Notes: generated from the letters alone by a model not told the origin. Shown: positions 55,067 to 62,673, numbered from the stretch's first letter. The stretch is 64,000 nucleotides of DNA from Klebsiella planticola ATCC 33531 (GCF_000735435.1 NZ_JMPP01000055.1:62001-126000); one strand, 5' to 3'. A program made the numbers and translations.

Positions 55067-55288
55067 TCAGGCGGCATTAGTTTTATTCCCTTGCTCTCCG
55101 AAAAGAAGCCAGCTTGGCTCGCACTGAAGGGCGGTCGCTAGCTCAATGAGCTTGCGTGGGCGTTTTGTTAATCCGGATTCAACTTGCTGAATGGTCTGCT
55201 GTTTGGTTCCAGAAATTTCAGCAAGTCCGGCCTGGGTCAAATTAAGTTCACTACGGCGTTTTTTAACGCGGTCAGAAAGAGTTTCCAT
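55067..55288 (-). CDS. Cro-type repressor
   Basis: The 73-residue protein starts [20 protein letters not shown] and has a helix-turn-helix ([20 protein letters not shown]) closely like that of the CI protein encoded opposite. Both should therefore read the same operators. It is the first gene of the leftward early operon and follows AAGGAGG. A GCCGCC/GGCGGC hairpin (55059-55075) overlaps its end and may cause early termination. Confidence 0.9.
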   Translation of the reverse strand: METLSDRVKKRRSELNLTQAGLAEISGTKQQTIQQVESGLTKRPRKLIELATALQCEPSWLLFGEQGNKTNAA

Positions 55289-55300
55289 GGTGCCTCCTTT

Positions 55301-55353
55301 ACAAGGTTATTTGTATTTTATTGTCAAACAAACTTGTTTGTCAAATACCTTGT
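55301..55353. promoter_or_regulatory. cI-cro operator/promoter region
   Basis: ACAA-N6-TTGT sites lie at 55301-55314 (ACAAGGTTATTTGT) and 55328-55341 (ACAAACTTGTTTGT). A weaker third, ACAAGGTATTTGAC on the minus strand, lies at 55340-55353. The leftward cro promoter has TTGACA (55339-55344) and TAAAAT (55315-55320) with an 18-base spacer, so the middle operator lies in the spacer and the first over the start region. The rightward cI promoter is weak and overlaps the third site. Confidence 0.8.
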
Positions 55354-55390
55354 TTCTTGTAAGCATGAGGGATCGGTTTATGAGGTGGAT

Positions 55391-56086
55391 ATGAATATTG
55401 CGGACAGAGTAAAACTAAGGCGTGCGGAACTGTCATTGACGCAGGCGGAGCTGGCTTCACTAGCTAAAACCTCTCAGCAGGCTATACAGCAACTTGAAGA
55501 CGGAAGGACGAAGCGCCCTAGATACTTGCCGGAGTTAGCAGCGGCTTTAAAGTGTTCCGTAAGCTGGCTCTTAACTGGTGAGCATGAAATGATCAGTGAG
55601 ATTCCACCCGAAAAAGAATGGTCTCATGTCGATTCATGGGACAAAAATACCCCACTAAGTGACGGTGAAGTGGAAGTACCTTTTTTGAAAGATATTGAAT
55701 TTGCTTGCGGAGATGGGCGCATTCAAAGCGATGATCATAATGGTTTTAAGTTGAGATTTTCCAAGGCCACTTTACGAAGAGTAGGCGCTAACAGCGATGG
55801 ATCTGGCGTCATCTGCTTCCCGGCGACTGGAGACAGCATGGAGCCAGTTATCCCCGACGGCACAACGGTTGCAGTAGATACCAATAACAAACGGATTATT
55901 GATGGAAAATTATATGCTATCGCGCAACCAGGGGCCGGAGATGAAAAGCTAAAGCGGATAAAGCAGTTATACCGTAAGCCAGGTGGAATTCTTGTGATCC
56001 GCAGCTTCAACCGAGAGGACGAAGAGGCAATGGAGCAAGACGTTGAAATCATAGGAAGGGTTTTTTGGTATTCAGTTTTACTTTAG
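55391..56086 (+). CDS. CI-type repressor with S24 self-cleaving domain
   Basis: The 231-residue prophage repressor starts [20 protein letters not shown]. It has an N-terminal helix-turn-helix ([20 protein letters not shown]) and a C-terminal LexA-like peptidase: cleavage site AC-GDG in FACGDGR, catalytic Ser in GDSMEP and Lys in DGKLYAI. RecA-driven self-cleavage would release the lytic genes. The ATG at 55391 follows GAGGT. The longer open frame upstream runs through cro and the operators and is rejected. Confidence 0.92.
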   Translation: MNIADRVKLRRAELSLTQAELASLAKTSQQAIQQLEDGRTKRPRYLPELAAALKCSVSWLLTGEHEMISEIPPEKEWSHVDSWDKNTPLSDGEVEVPFLKDIEFACGDGRIQSDDHNGFKLRFSKATLRRVGANSDGSGVICFPATGDSMEPVIPDGTTVAVDTNNKRIIDGKLYAIAQPGAGDEKLKRIKQLYRKPGGILVIRSFNREDEEAMEQDVEIIGRVFWYSVLL

Positions 56087-56105
56087 CATATAAGGTATTG
56101 TATTT

Positions 56106-56540
56106 ATGATCATTTCCTCTTTTTTGTTGGGGGTAATCTTAGCGGTTGCATGCTGTTTATTTATCCTGTTCTGGCATAAAAAAAAGGCTACAAAAAAGAA
56201 ATTAAAACAGTATGAACCTGCAAGCGTTGACTCTTCAGTTCAGAGTGCGAAAACGCTTCTGAATGCAGCTGATCATATTTATGCTATAGATAACAATGCC
56301 CTTGCAGCTATATGGAGATCAAGAGGCTGCAAAGAGCATGCAGAGCGAGATGGTCGGATCTATACAATTAAGGGGTCATGGGCGATAAAGAAAAAATTGA
56401 TAAGGCCTGAATCTGATGGCTTCCTCAATGACATACCCATCCCCAAGGATTGCGGGTGCTATATGACTTACCTTTATAATCTTCGCAGTCTTCCCCCTTC
56501 TATGCTCAACCCTTCCGCAATAAAAATCCTGCAAAAATAA
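56106..56540 (+). CDS. Membrane-anchored copy of the head protein C-terminal domain
   Basis: The 144-residue protein lies 19 bases after cI on the same strand, so it should be made in the lysogen. It starts with a membrane helix (MIISSFLLGVILAVACCLFI) and a basic stretch. Residues 51-142 are clearly related to residues 165-270 of this phage's MuF-like head protein, sharing NNA.AA.W, H.ERD, G.WA.K, CY.TYLYNLRS and P..ML. The head copy's FCRC is reduced to CGC. A role in excluding related phages is my inference. No family name is known to me. Confidence 0.8.
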   Translation: MIISSFLLGVILAVACCLFILFWHKKKATKKKLKQYEPASVDSSVQSAKTLLNAADHIYAIDNNALAAIWRSRGCKEHAERDGRIYTIKGSWAIKKKLIRPESDGFLNDIPIPKDCGCYMTYLYNLRSLPPSMLNPSAIKILQK

Positions 56541-56558
56541 CCACCATCACTTCTGTAA

Positions 56559-56581
56559 AGCCCGCTGCCGGGCTTTTTTTT
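56559..56581 (+). terminator. Intrinsic terminator after the cI unit
   Basis: AGCCCG-CTGC-CGGGCT is followed by eight Ts. It ends the rightward cI message before the pL promoter. Confidence 0.9.
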
Positions 56582-56687
56582 CGCCCTCAGCACAAGATCC
56601 CCTCCCCAAAAACCATCAAATAACAAATATAAAAACAATAATAACAAACATTTAAATGCCAAATACAACAAAATACAATTTTATGTG

Positions 56688-56716
56688 TTTACAAGATTGA
56701 TTGTATTTTGTATATT
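56688..56716 (+). promoter_or_regulatory. Rightward early promoter (pL-like) with operator
   Basis: TTTACA (56688-56693) and TATATT (56711-56716) are separated by 17 bases. Inside the spacer is ACAAGATTGATTGT (56691-56704), matching the ACAA-N6-TTGT operator of the cI-cro region. CI and Cro should therefore shut off this promoter, which drives the genes through int. Confidence 0.8.
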
Positions 56717-56733
56717 CAACTCATCCAAACAAC

Positions 56734-56748
56734 ACCGGCAACGCCGGT
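56734..56748 (+). promoter_or_regulatory. Early leader hairpin
   Basis: ACCGGC-AAC-GCCGGT is a perfect stem in the leader just after the pL-like promoter. It is in the place of a nut boxB but lacks a purine-rich pentaloop, and no N-like gene is seen, so it may be a pause or stability element. Confidence 0.4.
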
Positions 56749-56795
56749 CATTAGCAACAACGCTCCGCTAGCCGGCGATAAGGCAAGGTGAAGAG

Positions 56796-56903
56796 ATGAT
56801 CCGCGAAGAAGACAAGCCTGCATGGCGTAATTTTTGGTTAAAGGTCGTTCCGTTTTTGGTTGCAGTCGTAGCTGTCAGCGTTCAGTGCTGGGGTGGCAAA
56901 TGA
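56796..56903 (+). CDS. 35-residue membrane protein
   Basis: The first gene of the rightward operon encodes MIREEDKPAWRNFWLKVVPF followed by a hydrophobic end (LVAVVAVSVQCWGGK), a single membrane segment. GGTGAAGAG precedes the ATG, and the stop overlaps the next ATG. Its function is unknown. Confidence 0.6.
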   Translation: MIREEDKPAWRNFWLKVVPFLVAVVAVSVQCWGGK

Positions 56904-57145
56904 GCAAAGAAACAGGTGGACAAGCTTTCCCACGTCAGCAGTGGGAATACGACGGTCAAAACAACGTCCTTCAGTATCAGGAAGAAGGCATGACGCTGAG
57001 AGATTACTTCGCAGCAAAGGCGATGCAGGGAATGCTGGCCAACCATGGCATGTGGGATCTCATAAATGAAAATCATGCGCAGTGCGTGGCAAGAGATGCA
57101 TTCCTAGTTGCCGACGCAATGCTTAAGGCTCGGGAGGATGCATGA
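56900..57145 (+). CDS. Hypothetical phage protein
   Basis: The 81-residue protein starts MSKETGGQAFPRQQWEYDGQ and contains GMTLRDYFAAKAMQGMLANH and ARDAFLVADAMLKARE. This pattern is very common in enterobacterial phage early genes. The ATG overlaps the upstream stop. The function is unknown. Confidence 0.75.
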   Translation: MSKETGGQAFPRQQWEYDGQNNVLQYQEEGMTLRDYFAAKAMQGMLANHGMWDLINENHAQCVARDAFLVADAMLKAREDA

Positions 57146-57252
57146 GCAGAAACGGCATTCGTTCAATGATTTACTGCCTGCTGATCTGCGTCGTTATCTG
57201 GGCAGCGGTGGTTATCAAAATTCTGCACGTTACGGGGGTGTTCAATGGCTAA
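57142..57252 (+). CDS. 36-residue membrane protein
   Basis: The frame reads MSRNGIRSMIYCLLICVVIW and continues with hydrophobic residues, one membrane helix. It overlaps both neighbours by a few bases. The role is unknown. Confidence 0.55.
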   Translation: MSRNGIRSMIYCLLICVVIWAAVVIKILHVTGVFNG

Positions 57253-57439
57253 AGCAATTCCAAACAACGGACGCGCCGTGATGATGCGCAATAACCGCAC
57301 CGGCGCTGCATGGCTGGTCAGCTTCGACTACCGCGACGGCAGCTACTGGCACGAGCCACAAGGCAATTTGCGCCACATTCGCCGGCCATACGCATCACGA
57401 AGCGTTGAGCCCAACCTGGTACCCGCCGGGACGCATTAA
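57245..57439 (+). CDS. Hypothetical phage protein
   Basis: The 64-residue basic protein starts MAKAIPNNGRAVMMRNNRTG and contains AAWLVSFDYRDGSYWHEPQG. I do not recognise a family. The gene overlaps the previous one by 8 bases and is followed by an 88-base gap with no feature I can name. Confidence 0.6.
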   Translation: MAKAIPNNGRAVMMRNNRTGAAWLVSFDYRDGSYWHEPQGNLRHIRRPYASRSVEPNLVPAGTH

Positions 57440-57527
57440 CCCGCGCATATCAGCGCACGAATTTAACTGAGCTATCAGGCGGCCTTTATCGCGCCGGGAT
57501 TCTTACAACCAAATTTCAGGGGAAACC

Positions 57528-58532
57528 ATGAGCGAAATAACAGATTTAGTCGTCATCGAGAAAAGCAATGCGATGGCCATATTCACCAGTAACGACCAGC
57601 TCGACCCACTTATCGAAGCGATCGAAAAAGAGGCCCGCAGCCTGGTGCCGGACGTAACCACCAAAAAAGGCCGCGATGCCATCGCATCCATGGCTCACAA
57701 GGTGGCGCGCTCGAAAACCTACATAGACAACGCAGGTAAAGACCTGGTCGCTGAGTTGAAGGCGCTGCCAAAGCAGATCGACGAAAGCCGCCGCGTGGCT
57801 CGTGAGCGTCTCGATGCGCTGAAAGATGAAGTGCGCCGCCCTCTGACCGAGTGGGAAGCTGAACAGGCACGCATTGCTGAGGAAAAGGCTGCAGAAGAAG
57901 AGCGCCGCCGTATTGAAGCCGAGCAAACAGCGGCACTCGAGGCCCTGAAAAAACAGATTGAAACCGACCACGAAATGGCCTTGCTGATGAATGACGCTTT
58001 CGACCGTGACCGCGAAGAGCAGCGCATCCAGGCAGAGCAGGCTCAACGTGAGCGTGACGAGAGACTGAAGCAGGAAGCGGCAGAGCAAGCCCGCCGGGAT
58101 GCAGAAAATAAACACAAAGCTGAACTGGAAGCCGCAGCACGCCGTGAAGCTGAAGAAAAAGCGCGCGCAGAGCTGGCTGAACGTCAACGAATCGAAGCAG
58201 AGCAGCGTGCGGCACGCGAGAAGCAGGAAGCAGACGCCCGGGCGGAACGGGAAAAATTCGAAGCAGTGGAAGCTGAGCGCCGCAAGGCTCAGGAAGAAGC
58301 CGATCGCATCCGCCGCGAGGCAGAGCAACGAGAACAGGCCCGACTGGCAGAGGAGAAGCGCAAAGCTGACGAGCAGGCGCGGCGGGAAGCCGACGTTAAG
58401 CACCGTAAGACTGTCGGTACTGACATCGTCAAAGCTCTGCAGGCCAATACCAGCTTAACCCGCGATCAGGCGATTGAAGTTCTGACCGCGATTAAAGACG
58501 GAAAAATCCCGCGTACCGGGATCAGTTACTGA
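57528..58532 (+). CDS. Long coiled-coil phage protein (TolA-like composition)
   Basis: The 334-residue protein starts MSEITDLVVIEKSNAMAIFT. A folded N-terminal part has VTTKKGRDAIASMAHKVARS, a pattern shared with DUF1351-like phage proteins. From about residue 95 to 300 it is an unbroken Glu/Ala/Arg coiled coil, then a small C-terminal domain (SLTRDQAIEVLTAIKDGKIP). It has no membrane anchor, so it is not TolA itself. A role with recombination genes nearby is possible. Confidence 0.7.
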   Translation: MSEITDLVVIEKSNAMAIFTSNDQLDPLIEAIEKEARSLVPDVTTKKGRDAIASMAHKVARSKTYIDNAGKDLVAELKALPKQIDESRRVARERLDALKDEVRRPLTEWEAEQARIAEEKAAEEERRRIEAEQTAALEALKKQIETDHEMALLMNDAFDRDREEQRIQAEQAQRERDERLKQEAAEQARRDAENKHKAELEAAARREAEEKARAELAERQRIEAEQRAAREKQEADARAEREKFEAVEAERRKAQEEADRIRREAEQREQARLAEEKRKADEQARREADVKHRKTVGTDIVKALQANTSLTRDQAIEVLTAIKDGKIPRTGISY

Positions 58533-58540
58533 GGTGCGTC

Positions 58541-58738
58541 ATGAAATTAAAACTCAGATACGACCATGCACATGGCTACTTGAATACGCAGCGTGATCAG
58601 GTGCTGGAGCTTGACGGTGTTGTACTCGACGGAACGGTTGATACGCGTGACGTGCTTCCACAGCTGGACACCGCAGTGATTCTGGAATGGCTTTCTGAAC
58701 AAGGGTACGTAATTACGCACCGGGAGCGGGCAGCATGA
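58541..58738 (+). CDS. Hypothetical phage protein
   Basis: The 65-residue protein starts MKLKLRYDHAHGYLNTQRDQ and ends ILEWLSEQGYVITHRERAA. The ATG follows GAGGTGCGTC. It overlaps the next gene by 4 bases. Its function is unknown. Confidence 0.6.
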   Translation: MKLKLRYDHAHGYLNTQRDQVLELDGVVLDGTVDTRDVLPQLDTAVILEWLSEQGYVITHRERAA

Positions 58739-58893
58739 GCGCAGCAGAAAAATGGGATGACGATGCATTTATCCAGCTGATGTCAGAAGCAATCAGCACT
58801 CCTGATGAAGGTAATGAAGGCCTGGTTGATTTGTCAGCTGAGCGCCTGAACCCAGAAATCAACTGGGACGAGTTTGCGGGGAATTTTCAATGA
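58735..58893 (+). CDS. Small acidic phage protein
   Basis: This 52-residue acidic frame starts MSAAEKWDDDAFIQLMSEAI and ends INWDEFAGNFQ. Its stop overlaps the start of the recombinase gene (ATGA). It is probably coupled with it. The function is unknown. Confidence 0.55.
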   Translation: MSAAEKWDDDAFIQLMSEAISTPDEGNEGLVDLSAERLNPEINWDEFAGNFQ

Positions 58894-59542
58894 CGGAGAA
58901 AAAAGTATACGCCGCTATCAGCGCTGTAGCCGGAGAGCTGGCAGAGAAAGGCATCAGCAAAGAAAAAAACAAGGCAGCCAGGTCAACTACGCATTCCGTG
59001 GGATCGATGACGTTTACAACGCTCTGGCCCCCGCCCTGGTGAAGCACAAGTTGCTGATCCTCCCGCGGTGCACTGAACGGTCATCCTGCGAGCGAACCAG
59101 CAAAAGTGGTGGTGCCCTGTTTTACGTAACCGTCCGGGCTGAGTTCGACTTTGTCAGTACAGAAGATGGAAGTTTTCATACTGTTGTCACCTACGGGGAA
59201 GCAATGGACAGCGGCGACAAAGCGACGAACAAAGCCATGTCGATTGCTTATAAATATGCCGCTTTTCAGGCGTTCTGCATTCCTACCGAAGAGACGACCG
59301 TTGACCCGGATTACGAAGCTCACCAGGTGAAACCTGCTGATGCAGACCAGATTCTTGCTGAGTTCACGAATTACGCGAGCTCAGAGAATGACCCAAAAGC
59401 TCTTCAGGGTAGCTACGGGAAGGCATGGAATAGCCTGCATGGTTTTCCTGAGCATCAGACGAAGTGCAAAGACGTTACCGGTATTCGACTGAAAGAGCTG
59501 AAGCAGGTATCAGTTGGTGGCAGTCATGAAAATCACAGCTGA
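58890..59542 (+). CDS. ERF-type single-strand annealing recombinase, frame disrupted at A7
   Basis: The gene should encode about 217 residues of an ERF-family recombinase (NYAFRGIDDVYNALAPALVK, VTYGEAMDSGDKATNKAMSI, AFQAFCIPTEETTV). From the ATG at 58890 the frame reads MTEKKVYAAISAVAGELAEK and, after A7 at 58963-58969, shifts and stops early. The rest is in the -1 frame. The site A AAA AAC is in phase for -1 slippage, but one lost A gives the same picture. I treat the protein as intact by frameshift or a sequence error. Confidence 0.7.
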
Positions 59543-59816
59543 ATCAATACTGGCCATTCTGCGCAAGGATGCGCGGAATAACATCACCGCGTTCCACCGC
59601 TGGCAGACCGTGCGGGGTGCGCTTGGACACACTGCAGGAATAACTCTCAATTACCACGAGCCTTATTACGAGGGATGGGCGCCAGCTCTTGAGATGTGTG
59701 AAGTGATCATCTCTGCACCTGAACTTCAGCAGGTAATGCCTTTTCTCTCTGTAGAGCACTGGGGTGACGGAGTGATTGGCGGGGAAATTTATCGAATCCC
59801 AGGGGAGGAAGAATGA
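59526..59816 (+). CDS. Hypothetical phage protein
   Basis: The 96-residue protein starts MKITAESILAILRKDARNNI, from an ATG inside the end of the recombinase gene. It contains WQTVRGALGHTAGITLNYHE. No known family. Its end overlaps the next ATG. Confidence 0.6.
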   Translation: MKITAESILAILRKDARNNITAFHRWQTVRGALGHTAGITLNYHEPYYEGWAPALEMCEVIISAPELQQVMPFLSVEHWGDGVIGGEIYRIPGEEE

Positions 59817-59971
59817 AACATCACCGCGACGCCATAACCGTAGGGAAAGTGAAGTTCACGTACTCCGTAATTCGCCGCGGCTGGCTAATGCCTTGGGGTG
59901 AAGTGGTGAGTAACCCGTTAAAAGCTCAGAGGCTTGCAGAGAAGCTGGACACGAAAAGAGGTGCGCAATGA
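59813..59971 (+). CDS. Small basic phage protein
   Basis: The 52-residue frame starts MKHHRDAITVGKVKFTYSVI and has RRGWLMPWGEVVSNPLKAQR, a pattern seen in short phage proteins placed before methyltransferase genes. GAGGAAGA precedes the ATG, and the stop overlaps the methyltransferase start. Confidence 0.6.
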   Translation: MKHHRDAITVGKVKFTYSVIRRGWLMPWGEVVSNPLKAQRLAEKLDTKRGAQ

Positions 59972-60495
59972 CTGATTTCGGCGGATCGAAAACACCAAAA
60001 AATGAACGTGACTACTGGCAAACACCGATTGAAATTTTCAATGCCCTCGATCGCGAATTTGGCTTCTGGCTGGACGCTGCAGCCTCTGAGAGTAATGCGC
60101 TTTGCGCTCATTACCTCACTGAGCTGGATGACTCGCTGAACAGCGACTGGACGTCATACGGCTCGATCTGGTGTAACCCGCCCTATTCCGATATCGGTCC
60201 ATGGGTGGAAAAGGCTGCCGAACAATCCAGAGCGCAGTCTCAGGCTGTAGTGATGCTGTTGCCGGCTGACATCTCTACCGGCTGGTTTATCTCGGCTATG
60301 CAGTCAGCTGATGAACTGAGGCTGATAACCGGCGGTCGCGTCCAGTTTGTTCCGGCATCCGTTACAGGCAAGCGCCAGAGCAACCCAAAAGGCTCGCTAC
60401 TGTTTATCTGGCGACCGTTCATCAGTCCGCGACACATCATCACGTCCGTATCGCTGGCTGAGTTAAAGCGGATCGGCACTCTGGAGGAAGCATGA
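59968..60495 (+). CDS. Phage DNA N6-adenine methyltransferase
   Basis: The 175-residue protein matches the phage Dam-like N6-adenine methyltransferase family. It starts MTDFGGSKTPKNERDYWQTP, with WLDAAASESNALC and the catalytic motif NPPY in IWCNPPYSDIGPWVEKA, and later VMLLPADISTGWF. It would methylate adenine in phage DNA, possibly to avoid host restriction or to control genes. It overlaps the second methyltransferase gene. Confidence 0.88.
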   Translation: MTDFGGSKTPKNERDYWQTPIEIFNALDREFGFWLDAAASESNALCAHYLTELDDSLNSDWTSYGSIWCNPPYSDIGPWVEKAAEQSRAQSQAVVMLLPADISTGWFISAMQSADELRLITGGRVQFVPASVTGKRQSNPKGSLLFIWRPFISPRHIITSVSLAELKRIGTLEEA

Positions 60496-61262
60496 GCAAA
60501 GGAACCATTATCTGCCTGTGTGATATCACTGGCGTCATGGCTGAGCCATGGGTCGAAGCAGGTTATCGCGCCGTCCTGGTGGACCCGCAGCACCCTGAAA
60601 CTTCGATCGATGGTCCTGTTGAGAGCATATCGGCAACCATCCTTGAGGCGATGCCGCGGCTATCTCAGATCGTCCGCTCTGAGAACGTCGTCACCGTCAT
60701 CGGCTTCCCGCCATGCACGGACGTGGCTGTTTCCGGTTCCCGCTGGTTCGAGTCCAAGCGCGCCAAAGACCCGCATTTCCAGGCCAAGGCCGCTCTGGTC
60801 GCTGAGCAATGCAGGATGGTTGGCTTGGCGGCCGGCTGCCCGTGGGCATTCGAAAACCCGGTTAGCGTTTTCAGCAGCATATTCGGTTCGGCCGATTACA
60901 CGTTCCATCCGTACCAGTTCACTGGACTGTGCGCGGATGACAACTACACGAAGCAGACCTGCCTCTGGACGGGTAACGGCTTCAGGGCGCCGGGAGAGAA
61001 TATACACCCGATGGTAGAAGCGGCTATCGACGCCGTGAAGCTGGCCTGCGGCCGGATGATGCCGAAGAAAAAGGCGATCGAGGCCATCTCCGGAACATCC
61101 TTTGCCGGGTTGGTGAACGACTGGTATCCGGACAACCGCATTCACGAATGTCCGCCCAGCGACGAGCGCGCCAACATTCGCAGCGCTACCCCGCTGGGCT
61201 TTGCAAAGGCCGTTTTCCTTTCGAATGCACCCCATCTTAAAAAGAATCGGGAGGCGGCATGA
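60492..61262 (+). CDS. Putative DNA cytosine methyltransferase-like protein
   Basis: The 256-residue protein starts MSKGTIICLCDITGVMAEPW. It has a Rossmann-like beginning (GYRAVLVDPQHPE), a Pro-Cys motif in IGFPPCTDVAVSG like motif IV of C5 methyltransferases, and ENPVSVFSSIF, which may stand for motif VI. The C-terminal recognition half is short. Similar phage proteins are often called DNA C5-cytosine methyltransferases. The ENP in place of ENV leaves activity open. Confidence 0.65.
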   Translation: MSKGTIICLCDITGVMAEPWVEAGYRAVLVDPQHPETSIDGPVESISATILEAMPRLSQIVRSENVVTVIGFPPCTDVAVSGSRWFESKRAKDPHFQAKAALVAEQCRMVGLAAGCPWAFENPVSVFSSIFGSADYTFHPYQFTGLCADDNYTKQTCLWTGNGFRAPGENIHPMVEAAIDAVKLACGRMMPKKKAIEAISGTSFAGLVNDWYPDNRIHECPPSDERANIRSATPLGFAKAVFLSNAPHLKKNREAA

Positions 61263-61481
61263 CGCCAGAAGAAAAAGAAAACGCCCTCCGCGCCCAGGCT
61301 CGTCGCTGCGCAGAAGAGCTAACCAAAGCGATGAGCGTAAAGCCTAAACCGAAGTGGAACGCTGTATGCCCCCCCCATCCTTCGCAAGCACTACGAGAAG
61401 GTCCGGCCGATGGGTGTCAGCCTGGTGAAATTTGTCAGTGTTATTGGCCGCATGAATGGGCGGTATGGAGTGGAATCATGA
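61259..61481 (+). pseudogene. Small phage gene broken at a C8 run
   Basis: The start reads MTPEEKENALRAQARRCAEE. With seven Cs instead of eight at 61369-61376 it would continue NAVCPPILRKHYEKVRPMGV to ...RYGVES and stop with TGA overlapping the next ATG, just as other genes here are joined. As written, the eight Cs fuse its start to the next gene. A true frameshift or a homopolymer sequencing error both fit. The intact protein would be about 73 residues. Confidence 0.65.
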
Positions 61482-62014
61482 AGGTAGAAAAAATCGATGT
61501 TCTGGGGTTTACCATTTTCGATGTTGAACGCCTCGACCCTGTCAGGGTGATGATTGAAAACTATGAGCCTGGGAAGGGCCGCATCACCATCACATGCTTC
61601 GGAAAGGCGTGGACCGGTGCCTGGTTTGCTATGGGCGGAGACACCGTTCAGGAATTTATTAAGCGTGTCAGCAATGACTATCTAATCGGCTATTTTGACC
61701 CGCAACTGCAGAGCACGGTTGATGATGATAACGACGCCAACCTTGAATTCGTAAAGGGTGAAATCATCAAACTCCGGCGTCAGCATGAAATCGATGCTGA
61801 TGAAGCCAGGGATATGTGGGAGGAGGCAGAGAGCGCTGAGGATGTGAAGGAGAACTGCTGCGATTGTCGCGTCGGTGAAAAGTTGCCAGGGCTGCTTGGT
61901 GATGACCCGTGGTATGCAAAATGGCCGGCAGTGCCAAACCACAATTATCAATACCTCGAACGCATCATTGACGCGGTGCGTGGCGGGCTCGCAGAACTGG
62001 AGCGTGCGGCATGA
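61478..62014 (+). CDS. Hypothetical phage protein
   Basis: The 178-residue protein should start at the ATG at 61478 (MKVEKIDVLGFTIFDVERLD), not at 61259, because of the C8 frameshift upstream. It has GKAWTGAWFAMGGDTVQEFI and two Cys pairs (ENCCDCRVGEK). Similar proteins are common beside DUF1382 genes. The function is unknown. Confidence 0.7.
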   Translation: MKVEKIDVLGFTIFDVERLDPVRVMIENYEPGKGRITITCFGKAWTGAWFAMGGDTVQEFIKRVSNDYLIGYFDPQLQSTVDDDNDANLEFVKGEIIKLRRQHEIDADEARDMWEEAESAEDVKENCCDCRVGEKLPGLLGDDPWYAKWPAVPNHNYQYLERIIDAVRGGLAELERAA

Positions 62015-62202
62015 ACAGAGCCTCTCCCGTTGATTTAAGGAAATGCCTTGAAGCCGCACATGGCCTCGCTCATATCGGTATCCGTTTTGTTCCGATCCCC
62101 GTAGCGACAGAGGAAGAGTTCCAGGCCCTGTCTGCCGCGCTTTCACGAAAGCTTGAGCAGATGGCGATTGAAGCTGAAAAGAGCGAAGGCGGTGCAGCAT
62201 GA
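62011..62202 (+). CDS. DUF1382 family protein
   Basis: The 63-residue protein starts MNRASPVDLRKCLEAAHGLA and continues GIRFVPIPVATEEEFQALSA, matching the DUF1382 pattern found in lambdoid phages near int. ATGA overlaps lie on both sides. The function is unknown. Confidence 0.85.
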   Translation: MNRASPVDLRKCLEAAHGLAHIGIRFVPIPVATEEEFQALSAALSRKLEQMAIEAEKSEGGAA

Positions 62203-62417
62203 GCGCCGAAATCATCGACCAAGCCAACGAATTGGCAGAGCTTCAGCGAGAAGCCGCTATAGCGAAGTATCGCATCGACCATAACGCAGTATCGGCTACT
62301 CATTGTGTGGATTGCGGGGAAGGAATACCAGAACGGCGCCGGGAGGCGGTGGCGGGATGTCAGCGCTGCGCCTCCTGTCAGGAAGAGGCTGAAGAACGCG
62401 GAAAGCATCGGAGGTGA
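62199..62417 (+). CDS. DksA/TraR family zinc-finger protein
   Basis: The 72-residue protein has the DksA-type C4 zinc finger (CVDCGEGIPERRREAVAGCQ then CASCQ) after a helical N-terminus (IDQANELAELQREAAIAKYR). TraR-like phage proteins bind the RNA polymerase secondary channel and can copy the ppGpp-DksA response. It may tune host transcription during infection. Confidence 0.85.
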   Translation: MSAEIIDQANELAELQREAAIAKYRIDHNAVSATHCVDCGEGIPERRREAVAGCQRCASCQEEAEERGKHRR

Positions 62418-62420
62418 CAG

Positions 62421-62660
62421 GTGTTCAAGCTTATTCAGCGCGGCCAGATATTCGCAGACAGCCACGGATGGCCGGTGTTAATCCACAGTAGCGACAGTCA
62501 GACGGTGCGCTACTGGCGTCAGGGTCGGATCAACACGGCAAGCATTGACAGATTTAATACCGACTTCGAACCGCTCTCACCCGAAGAGGCGCACCAGATA
62601 CGCGCCGAACTGGAGCAGAGTGAGCATATTAAAAAGCTGCGCGCCCAGCGCGCGGCCTGA
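62421..62660 (+). CDS. DUF4222 family phage protein
   Basis: The 79-residue protein starts with GTG (FKLIQRGQIFADSHGWPVLI) behind GGAGGTGACAG. It has RYWRQGRINTASIDRFNTDF, the DUF4222 pattern found between xis and other early genes in many enterobacterial prophages. The function is unknown. Confidence 0.85.
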   Translation: MFKLIQRGQIFADSHGWPVLIHSSDSQTVRYWRQGRINTASIDRFNTDFEPLSPEEAHQIRAELEQSEHIKKLRAQRAA

Positions 62661-62673
62661 TTCAGGAGAGCTT

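Noticed and set aside
56734..56748. Lambda-type nut site with an N antiterminator
   Set aside because: The hairpin loop is only 3 bases, and no small Arg-rich N-like protein is encoded after the promoter.
57890..58400. Repetitive DNA that could be mistaken for a repeat array
   Set aside because: The repetition comes from Glu/Ala/Arg coiled-coil codons in one long gene. There are no spaced identical repeats, so it is not CRISPR.
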